A DNA stretch of 10,196 nucleotides from positions 1 through 10,196 of the forward strand of contig JALOPK010000092.1 of NCBI GenBank assembly GCA_025453925.1, given 5' to 3'. The stretch comes from Candidatus Eiseniibacteriota bacterium (GTDB lineage Bacteria; JAFGKV01). The position numbers and the translations under genes were made by a program. Numbering within the stretch: the first letter of the stretch is position 1; each line of letters opens with the position of its first letter. Shown piece by piece: positions 1-5,336 of the stretch. The notes beneath the pieces were generated by a model, which saw nothing but the letters and a program-made list of their open reading frames with translations, searched no databases and was not told where the DNA came from.

Positions 1-131
1 ACGACCACATGCTCTCCGACCGACAGCACATACTCCAGATTCCGGTCAGCGGCCTGGCAGAAGATGCACGCCGAAGGCTCGGACGAGCACCCGACATACT
101 CCATGCGCCAGGGCGCCCAGATTCTCTCCAC
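1..131 (-). CDS. HIT-family nucleotide-binding protein, 3'-truncated by window edge
   Basis: Only the first 43 codons are inside the window. Read from a GTG at 131, the protein opens with RIWAPWRMEYV and then ACIFCQAA. A W-A-P-W-R-x-x-Y stretch followed by a C-x-x-C zinc pair is the usual N-terminus of HIT proteins of the Ap4A phosphorylase/hydrolase-like branch. The diagnostic H-x-H-x-H motif would lie beyond the edge, so catalytic competence cannot be judged. The GTG lies one base after the TGA of the upstream uridylyltransferase-like gene, which points to translational coupling as the last visible gene of the fol-pan operon. The ribosome site is weak (GGATAG about five bases upstream). HIT enzymes hydrolyse or transfer nucleoside monophosphates from dinucleotide or adenylylated substrates; the substrate here is unknown. 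The family call rests on a short N-terminal match, but the motif spacing is characteristic. Confidence 0.8.
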   Translation of the reverse strand, partial: MERIWAPWRMEYVGCSSEPSACIFCQAADRNLEYVLSVGEHVV

Positions 132-132
132 G

Positions 133-885
133 TCAACTATCCATGGCTGCCAGGACCCGCTCGGTCTCCAGAAGCTCACTCATCGTGTTGATCCCCAGCG
201 GGGCGCGGGGCGCGCCCATTGAGAGGGCGCCGACCCGGCAGTCCGCCAGGAACAGAGATCCTACAACATCGGTCAGATAGAGCTCGCCCTGGCTGTTGTC
301 GGCAGTCAGGAGCTCAAGCTGGGGGAAGAGCACGCCGGGGGCGAAGCAGTACGCGCCGGTGTTGACCTCGCTCACCGCCTTCTCATCGGGGGAGGCATCG
401 GCCTCTTCCACGATACGGACCACCCTCCCGTCCGATGCGCGGATGATCCGCCCGAAGCCCCTGGGATCGGGCAGGTCCGCCGTGAGGATGGTGACCGCAT
501 TCTCTTCCGACCGGTGGTGCGCCACCAGTCTCGCGATCAGCGCGCCGGAAACGACCGGCGCGTCGCCGCAGAGGACGGCGACATCCGAGGCATAGTCCGA
601 GAGGCAGGGGCGCGCCCATCTCACGGCGTCGCCGGTGCCCCGGGGAACAGGCTGCTCGGCGACTTCGGCGCCGAGGCCGCGGGCGCACTCCGCCACGCCT
701 GGCGTCGCCGGACCGGCGATCGCCACGATGAGGTCGGCGCCTGCCTCCCGTGCTGCCGAGATCACGTACTCGAGCATCGGTCTGCCCCGCAGAGTATGCA
801 GCACCTTGGGCAGATCAGAGCGCATGCGCTTCCCCTGGCCCGCGGCCAGAACAATCGCCGCGAACCCCTGGCGCTCACAGCTCAA
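133..885 (-). CDS. GlmU-like UDP-GlcNAc pyrophosphorylase domain protein (no acetyltransferase domain)
   Basis: This 250-residue protein is a nucleotidyltransferase of the GlmU N-terminal type, expected to join UTP and GlcNAc-1-phosphate into UDP-GlcNAc in the cytoplasm. The N-terminal nucleotide loop is LAAGQGKRM (13-21), followed by LPKVLH with Lys27. GTGDAV (83-88), the metal Asp108 in CGDAP, Glu160 in RIVEEAD, Asn175 in EVNTG and Asn233 in GINT all match conserved GlmU active-site positions. Bifunctional GlmU is about 450-460 residues. This one stops in the linker helix, so the left-handed beta-helix acetyltransferase half is missing. Neither the continuing frame after the stop nor the following gene restores it. 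The start is TTG at 885, since no other start codon precedes the nucleotide loop; a GGGGAG lies nine bases upstream. It overlaps the end of panC by 11 bases. A related sugar-1-phosphate nucleotidyltransferase with another substrate is possible. Confidence 0.82.
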   Translation of the reverse strand: MSCERQGFAAIVLAAGQGKRMRSDLPKVLHTLRGRPMLEYVISAAREAGADLIVAIAGPATPGVAECARGLGAEVAEQPVPRGTGDAVRWARPCLSDYASDVAVLCGDAPVVSGALIARLVAHHRSEENAVTILTADLPDPRGFGRIIRASDGRVVRIVEEADASPDEKAVSEVNTGAYCFAPGVLFPQLELLTADNSQGELYLTDVVGSLFLADCRVGALSMGAPRAPLGINTMSELLETERVLAAMDS

Positions 886-1738
886 CGCGAATGTCTCCCC
901 CAGTGCCGATTGTCCATAGATTGTCGATCAGCCGGGTCGTGCCCACACGCCCGGCCACCGCAACCATGGCATGGTGGTCAACGGCATCCACCGGGCGGAG
1001 CGTCTCACGGGAAACGACATCGCAATACTCCACGCCAAGGCCAGGGAACTTTCCCATGAGCTGCGACATCTCGTTGCGGATGGCGGCGGAGCGCCGCTCG
1101 CCCCCTTCAATCAGGGTCTTCGCCGCCTGCAGCCCCGCGTAGATGCCCAAGGCCTGCACGCGGTCGGCGGGGTTCAGGTAGGAGTTGCGGGAGCTCATGG
1201 CCAGCCCGTCAGGCTCGCGGACGGTGGGGCACACGACAATTTCGATATCGAGGTCGAGTTCCTTCACCATTCGATCGATCAACAGCACCTGCTGCCCGTC
1301 CTTGCGGCCGAACGGCACCACGTGAGGCGTCGTGAGGTTGATCAGTTTGAGGACGACGGTGCCGACTCCGCGAAAGTGATCGGGCCTCGTACGACCGCAC
1401 AGCAGCGCGCCAAGAAGTGGCCAGTAGACGTACGTCTCGTGAGACTGGCCATAGATCTCATCGGCTGAGGGAACGAACAGCGCGTCGACTCCGAGGGCGG
1501 TCGCCTTGGCGGCGTCGTTCTCGAGATCGCGCGGGTAGCGACTCAGATCTTCCGTGGGGCCGAACTGGATCGGATTCACGAAGAGCGAGACCACCACGGA
1601 GTCCGCCAGGCTGCGGGCGGTCCTCATGAGGCGAATGTGGCCCTCATGGAAGTAGCCCATGGTGGGAACCAGAGCGACTCTGCCCTGTGCGCCTCGTCGC
1701 CAGGCCCTGATTTCATCCTTGGTTCGGAGTATGTCCAT
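875..1738 (-). CDS. panC: pantothenate synthetase (pantoate--beta-alanine ligase)
   Basis: PanC condenses D-pantoate with beta-alanine using ATP, via a pantoyl-adenylate intermediate, in the cytoplasmic pantothenate/CoA pathway. The 287-residue length is normal. The N-terminal ATP motif is PTMGYFHEGH (25-34), with the HIGH-type His31 and His34; most family members have Leu where this has Phe30. FVNPIQF supplies Asn55 and Gln58, the KDxQQ segment supplies Lys146, Asp147 and Gln150, and MSSRN (181-185) is the KMSKS-like loop. All active-site residues known from the M. tuberculosis enzyme are present. Two usually conserved neighbours differ: Gly148 replaces the aromatic of KD(Y/F)QQ, and Asp120 replaces Gly in RPGHF. 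The ATG at 1738 has an excellent ribosome site (GAGGAG, six bases upstream) and lies three bases after the end of panB. The 3' end overlaps the next gene. Confidence 0.96.
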   Translation of the reverse strand: MDILRTKDEIRAWRRGAQGRVALVPTMGYFHEGHIRLMRTARSLADSVVVSLFVNPIQFGPTEDLSRYPRDLENDAAKATALGVDALFVPSADEIYGQSHETYVYWPLLGALLCGRTRPDHFRGVGTVVLKLINLTTPHVVPFGRKDGQQVLLIDRMVKELDLDIEIVVCPTVREPDGLAMSSRNSYLNPADRVQALGIYAGLQAAKTLIEGGERRSAAIRNEMSQLMGKFPGLGVEYCDVVSRETLRPVDAVDHHAMVAVAGRVGTTRLIDNLWTIGTGGDIRVEL

Positions 1739-1741
1739 GCA

Positions 1742-2545
1742 TCACTCCTCGGAGTAGGTTTCGTGAGAGGCGGGGAAGCGCCCCTGCTGCACGTCACCGG
1801 CGTAGGCCGTGACCGCGTTATGTATTACTTCAGCCAGGTTAGCGTACCGACGAACGAAACGCGGCACCCGTGGGCCGCCGAGGCCGAGTAAGTCGTGGAG
1901 AACAAGAATCTGCCCGTCGCACTGCGCGCCTGATCCGATTCCGATGGTGGGGATCGACAGCGCCGCGGTGATCTCGGCCGCTGGCCCGGGCATCACGCAC
2001 TCCAGCACGATGGCAAAACATCCGGCACGCTACAGCTCCTTGGCGTGCGCGACAAGGAGCGCACTCTCGTGATCGCTACGTCCGGCCACGCGGTATGAAC
2101 CGGTGAGGCGGACGCGCTGAGGCAGCAAGCCCAGATGGCCCATGACAGGGATGCCGGCATCCACCATGGCCTCCACCACCGCGGGGCGAAATCCCTCGAG
2201 CTTCACCGCCTGGCATCCACCGTCGCGCAGGAACTGCGCCGCATTCTTCAATGCCCGGGCCGTGGAGAGATGGAAGGAGAGAAACGGCATGTCACCGATC
2301 ACCATCGCGGACGCGACTCCCCGGGACACGGCCTTCGCGTGGTGAATCATCGCATCCATGGTCACGCCGACGGTATCCGGAAGCCCGAGCACGGCGGGAC
2401 CGACCGAGTCACCAACGAGGACGATGTCGATCCCCGTTCTGTCCAGCACGCTGGCGGTCGGGAAGTCGTAGGCAGTCAGGGCAGTGATCTTGCGACCTTC
2501 CTGCTTCCACTTCCGGAGCATCTGGGGAGTCACTCGCGCGCTCAT
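1742..2545 (-). pseudogene. panB: panB, ketopantoate hydroxymethyltransferase, interrupted by one in-frame TAG
   Basis: PanB transfers a hydroxymethyl group from 5,10-methylene-tetrahydrofolate to ketoisovalerate, the first committed step to pantothenate. The frame runs 267 codons, a normal PanB length, with no indel, but codon 172 (2032-2030) is TAG. Before it lie Asp46 in LVGDS, Asp85 in IGDMPF, Lys115 and Glu117 in VKLEG, and GHLGL. After it the same frame continues as [12 protein letters not shown], with catalytic Glu182 (E. coli Glu181), then the conserved IPTIGIGSG and DGQILVLHD blocks, ending in TGA. Homologues usually have an acidic or polar residue at the stop position, so one base change (GAG or CAG to TAG) would explain it. 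The 171-residue fragment lacks the catalytic Glu. No well-placed restart is visible. ATG 2545 has GGAGG seven bases upstream and overlaps the kinase stop (ATGA). A sequence error, a genuine nonsense allele or stop readthrough are all possible. Confidence 0.9.
2030..2032 (-). other. in-frame amber codon inside panB
   Basis: On the minus strand the codons read GAG-CTG-TAG-CGT-GCC. The flanking protein aligns with PanB without a gap on both sides (AHAKEL, stop, [12 protein letters not shown]). An AAGGAG lies just upstream, but the GTG it would serve is in the +1 frame, so it cannot restart panB. The in-frame GTG at 2008 would begin right at the VLECV core strand and has no good ribosome site. 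Confidence 0.93.
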
Positions 2546-3201
2546 AGTTCGTCCTCCGGATCCGCGCCGGGGATCCAGACCTGCATGCCTGCCTGCGTCT
2601 CAGCCATCTTCGCGATGAGGCGTTCGAGTTCCCGGTCGTCAGTGCGATAGTCAACCTTGTTCGTATCTACGACCAGCACCGGCGAGGCAGTATACGTGAA
2701 GAAGAAACGGTTGTACGCCTCGTTGAGCGCTTCGATGTACTCCCTGCTGATGCGCTTCTCGAATGACCGGCCGCGCTCCTTGATCCGTTGCATGATCACT
2801 TCGGTCCTGGCTTGGAGGTACACGACCAGGTCGGGCTGGGCGGCGGACTTCTCCAGCACTTCCGCGATGCGTTCGTACAGGACCAACTCCTGATCATCGA
2901 GGTTCAGCCGGGCGAATATCCTGTCCTTCGCGAACATGTAGTCGCTCACCACCATGTCCATGAACACGTCGGCCTGGCCGATCTGCTGCTGCTGCTTGAA
3001 ACGACTCAGGAGGAAGAAGACCTGCACTTGGAAGGCGTAGCGCTCTGGATCCCGGTAGAAATGAGCGAGAAAGGGGTTTTCCTCGACCTGTTCGAGGATG
3101 AGCCGGGCATCGAGCCGTTCCGCGAGACGGCGGACCAGGCAGGTCTTCCCAACGCCGATCACGCCCTCGATGGCCACGAAATGCTTGTCACCTACCACCA
3201 T
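2542..3201 (-). CDS. deoxynucleoside kinase (dCK/dGK family)
   Basis: A 219-residue cytoplasmic kinase that phosphorylates deoxynucleosides to their 5'-monophosphates for salvage. The P-loop is GVIGVGKT (13-20). It is followed by the substrate-pocket segment ENPFLAHFY (41-49), the YAFQVQVFFLLSRF helix typical of the family, the D-R pair in AKDRIFA (Asp93-Arg94), and the arginine-rich lid KERGRSFEKR (141-150) leading into the family's YIEALNEAYNRFF helix. Length matches bacterial deoxyadenosine/deoxyguanosine kinases; the preferred base cannot be read from sequence. I chose ATG 3201 over the adjacent GTG 3204 because GAGG sits four bases before it. The ATG shares one base with the folK stop, and the 3' end overlaps the panB ATG by four bases, so coupling is likely on both sides. 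The C-terminal tail (about 205-219) is acidic and outside the usual fold. Confidence 0.93.
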   Translation of the reverse strand: MVVGDKHFVAIEGVIGVGKTCLVRRLAERLDARLILEQVEENPFLAHFYRDPERYAFQVQVFFLLSRFKQQQQIGQADVFMDMVVSDYMFAKDRIFARLNLDDQELVLYERIAEVLEKSAAQPDLVVYLQARTEVIMQRIKERGRSFEKRISREYIEALNEAYNRFFFTYTASPVLVVDTNKVDYRTDDRELERLIAKMAETQAGMQVWIPGADPEDEL

Positions 3202-3716
3202 CACACCTCGAGTCTTCTGCCCGGGATCCCCGGCCGGCGGCGGCGGACACCCCCGGCCGCGCGCAGGAAGCGGTAGCCCGCGAAACGAACACCCGTCACC
3301 GGCGAGCAGATATCGGGGTTCAGGTCGAGCAGCGGCGACAGCACAAACGGTCGGCGGGCAATGCAGGGATGCGGGAGCGAGAGACTTCGATCACGACACA
3401 CATGATCACCACAGAGCAACAGGTCAAGATCTACCGTTCGCGGGCCCCAGTGGGCGGCCCGTCGCCGCCCGAGCCTACTCTCGATTGTCTGTAGGACCGC
3501 CAGAAGACCGGATGCGGCGCCGCTCCAGCGGATCTCCGCCACGGCATTGAGGAAGTCAGGCTGACGCGTCATGCCCAGAGGACGGGTTTCGTACATCGGG
3601 GAAAGCCGCGTGGTGGGCGACACGCGGCGCAGATGCATCACCGCCTCACCAAGCGTGGCCTCCCTGTCGCCGAGGTTGCTCCCTAGTCCTACATAGGCGC
3701 GCCGCCGCGTGGTCAT
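3201..3716 (-). CDS. folK: 2-amino-4-hydroxy-6-hydroxymethyldihydropteridine pyrophosphokinase (HPPK)
   Basis: FolK transfers pyrophosphate from ATP to 6-hydroxymethyl-dihydropterin, the step before dihydropteroate synthase in folate synthesis. The 171-residue protein opens with AYVGLGSNLGDR (7-18), the standard start. It carries the TRPLG...QPDFLNAV pterin/ATP region and the HPPK signature WGPRTVDLDLLL (90-101), with the two magnesium aspartates Asp96 and Asp98. LPHP with His116 follows, and RPFVLSPLLDL completes the fold. The last 20 residues are very arginine-rich and probably not part of the core. ATG 3716 overlaps the folB stop by four bases (ATGA) and has GAGGGTG about six bases upstream. 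An open frame extends far upstream, but that part is a shadow of folB. No folP or folE is visible nearby. Confidence 0.95.
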   Translation of the reverse strand: MTTRRRAYVGLGSNLGDREATLGEAVMHLRRVSPTTRLSPMYETRPLGMTRQPDFLNAVAEIRWSGAASGLLAVLQTIESRLGRRRAAHWGPRTVDLDLLLCGDHVCRDRSLSLPHPCIARRPFVLSPLLDLNPDICSPVTGVRFAGYRFLRAAGGVRRRRPGIPGRRLEV

Positions 3717-4102
3717 GGGGCACACCCTCGGCTGCGGGAGACCCCGACCTCGACGAAGTCGAGGGTTCCCCGAATCGGTACCCGTGGCTTCCGTACGACC
3801 ACGTCGACCCGCTCCACCGGGAACTCGGCCAGAACGTCCTGGGCGATGACATGGGCCAGCGTCTCCAGAAGGTTGAAGACCCTGGCCGTGACGACGTGCT
3901 CCACCAGTTCGTACACTCGGCCGTAGTCGGTGGTGCTGTGGAGCTTGTCTGTCGCAGCGGCTCCCGCGAGGTCTCCGAACATGGAGAGATCGATCTCGAA
4001 CCGCTGGCCCAGCTCCCGTTCGGCGGGGGACACGCCGTGCGACCCATAGAAGACCATATTCCGCAATGTGATTCTGTCCATGATCATGACCCGTGCGTTC
4101 AC
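3713..4102 (-). CDS. folB: dihydroneopterin aldolase
   Basis: FolB cleaves dihydroneopterin to 6-hydroxymethyl-dihydropterin and glycolaldehyde, supplying FolK, the next gene. The 129-residue product matches the small (about 120-residue) family. RITLRNMVFYGSHGV (10-24) holds the family's YGxHG. PAERELGQRFEIDL supplies the acidic pterin-loop region, STTDYGRVYELV is the conserved DY segment, LLETLAHVIA carries Glu80, and VRKPRVPIRG carries catalytic Lys105. The GTG at 4102 is used here because GGACGAGG lies four to five bases upstream. In-frame ATGs at 4087 and 4081 would also give a complete enzyme, and 4081 (MDRITL) is closer to the usual length. As first gene after the promoter at 4156-4183, it likely heads the operon. 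Confidence 0.93.
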   Translation of the reverse strand: MNARVMIMDRITLRNMVFYGSHGVSPAERELGQRFEIDLSMFGDLAGAAATDKLHSTTDYGRVYELVEHVVTARVFNLLETLAHVIAQDVLAEFPVERVDVVVRKPRVPIRGTLDFVEVGVSRSRGCAP

Positions 4103-4155
4103 CGCGCCTCGTCCCGTTGACCGTCACTGCTCACGTGCACTCAGAGGGAATCGAG

Positions 4156-4183
4156 ACGATAGCGCCTATTGAGACTCTGTCAA
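4156..4183 (-). promoter_or_regulatory. sigma-70-type promoter of the fol-pan operon
   Basis: On the minus strand a perfect -35 hexamer TTGACA (4183-4178) is followed, 16 bases later, by TATCGT (4161-4156; four of six match TATAAT). Transcription would start near 4149, giving a leader of about 47 bases before the folB GTG. The surroundings are slightly AT-richer than the coding DNA. Assignment is by consensus only. Confidence 0.65.
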
Positions 4184-4197
4184 GACCAAGAGTGGTC
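4184..4197 (-). promoter_or_regulatory. small dyad abutting the -35 box
   Basis: GACCA-CTCT-TGGTC forms a perfect 5-bp inverted repeat with a 4-base centre, ending directly beside TTGACA. It could be an operator half-site pair or a weak hairpin ending the glycan operon. Only two T residues follow, so it is not a convincing intrinsic terminator. A separate palindrome CGAGGCCTCG lies nearer the GT4 stop. I see no other terminator in this 124-bp gap. Confidence 0.25.
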
Positions 4198-4226
4198 CGA
4201 TCGAGGCCTCGGAAGGAGTCCCACGA

Positions 4227-5336
4227 TCAGTGCCCGACCCGGGAGCGAAGCACTTCCGACCAGTGAGCTCCGATTGTTGCCCAGGAAAACTCCGCCGACA
4301 ATGCCCTACCTCGGGCCGCCAGCCGCGATGCCCCGCCCGGGTCCCGTCGCAGGTATTCGAGGGCTTCGGCGAATTCCTCGCCGGATTCGGCCCGAAGATA
4401 GTGAATCCGGGGCTCCATGCCCAGGCCTTCGACCGCGACCTCGGTCGCGATCACCGGTTTTTCCGCCGCAAGGTATGTCAACACCTTGAGCCTCGTGCCG
4501 CTTCCTGCCGTGAGGGGTGCCACGCAGACATCAGCGGCGGAGATCACGGGCCACACGTCTTCCACATAGCCCGTGAAGACCATTCCCTCCCGCACACCCG
4601 GCAGGGCCGGGCCGCCGGCAATCACGGCCGTTGCCTCCATCCCGCGACGGCGGGCCTCCGGTAGCCACTCACGCTGCAGCACGGCGATGGCATCCGCGTT
4701 GGGGGGATAATCGGTCTTGCCGAGGAACACCACATTGGGATGGGGAAGATCCGCTTCCGCCACCTCGGCTGGGGGAGGGTCCATCCCGTTGGGGACGATC
4801 TCGACCTGCGGGCACGCTGGCCCGAGGAGATCCCTGAGCCGCCGTCCGTCGGCGGGCGATACGGCGATGAGCAAATCCGCATGCCGGTACCACGACCGTT
4901 CCATCAACCGCACCGCGGCCGACCACATCCGTTTCCCCCGGCTGGCCAGGACGATGTGTTCGATGTTGTTCACGGTGACCGCCAGGGGGCAGCGGGCTCT
5001 GGATGCGGCGCGTGCCGCGGGTAGAGTCCACAATCCTTCTGAAAGGACAAGCGCCGGACCGAGCGCGCGGGCCGCGCGTACCATCCTTCCGGCGGCTGAC
5101 GGATGGAGATACCCCAGCACGCCCGGATTGAACCAGGGGATCGTCCAGGGCGCACGCCAGGGTGGCGCCTCGATGAACCGGGGCACAGCTCGAGGCGCGG
5201 GGCCGGGGCCGATCAGATGAACCTCGATACCCACTCCCCGGGCGGCCAGTGAGAGGATCCGTTGGCGGTTGCCCGCCCCCTCGGGCACCAGAGGATGCCA
5301 GACCAGATCGGCCACGACCCTGTCCATCGCCCTCAC
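4227..5336 (-). CDS. GT4-type glycosyltransferase (glycogen-phosphorylase-like GT-B fold)
   Basis: A 369-residue cytoplasmic glycosyltransferase with no membrane span, likely adding a sugar during surface-glycan assembly. The N-terminal acceptor half is poorly conserved, apart from a TVNNIEH stretch (121-127) and RHADLLIAVSPAD (151-163). The C-terminal donor half has VEIVPNGMD (178-186), NVVFLGKTDYPPNADA (201-216), MVFTGYVEDV (252-261) and VCVAPLTAGSGTRLKVL (270-286), followed by KPVIAT and VEGL. This is the subgroup with GSGTRLK in place of EGFGLP. The Glu that normally follows (KVLEA or KVLEY) is Thr287 here. GTG 5336 overlaps the preceding stop (GTGA); ATG 5327 is an alternative nine bases in, and neither has a strong ribosome site. 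Donor and acceptor sugars cannot be predicted. Confidence 0.88.
   Translation of the reverse strand: MRAMDRVVADLVWHPLVPEGAGNRQRILSLAARGVGIEVHLIGPGPAPRAVPRFIEAPPWRAPWTIPWFNPGVLGYLHPSAAGRMVRAARALGPALVLSEGLWTLPAARAASRARCPLAVTVNNIEHIVLASRGKRMWSAAVRLMERSWYRHADLLIAVSPADGRRLRDLLGPACPQVEIVPNGMDPPPAEVAEADLPHPNVVFLGKTDYPPNADAIAVLQREWLPEARRRGMEATAVIAGGPALPGVREGMVFTGYVEDVWPVISAADVCVAPLTAGSGTRLKVLTYLAAEKPVIATEVAVEGLGMEPRIHYLRAESGEEFAEALEYLRRDPGGASRLAARGRALSAEFSWATIGAHWSEVLRSRVGH

Noticed and set aside
1742-2008. Separate small gene starting at GTG 2008 downstream of the panB stop
   Set aside because: It is the same frame as panB, begins in the middle of a conserved core strand, and has no proper ribosome site. 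It is the C-terminal part of panB.
3201-4127. 308-residue version of folK starting at 4127
   Set aside because: The first 137 codons are the out-of-frame shadow of folB. FolK proper begins at MTTRRRAYVGLGSN with an ATGA overlap.
4198-4226. Terminator after the GT4 gene
   Set aside because: Only a loopless CGAGGCCTCG palindrome and a 5-bp hairpin are present, with no T-run, so no intrinsic terminator is called.
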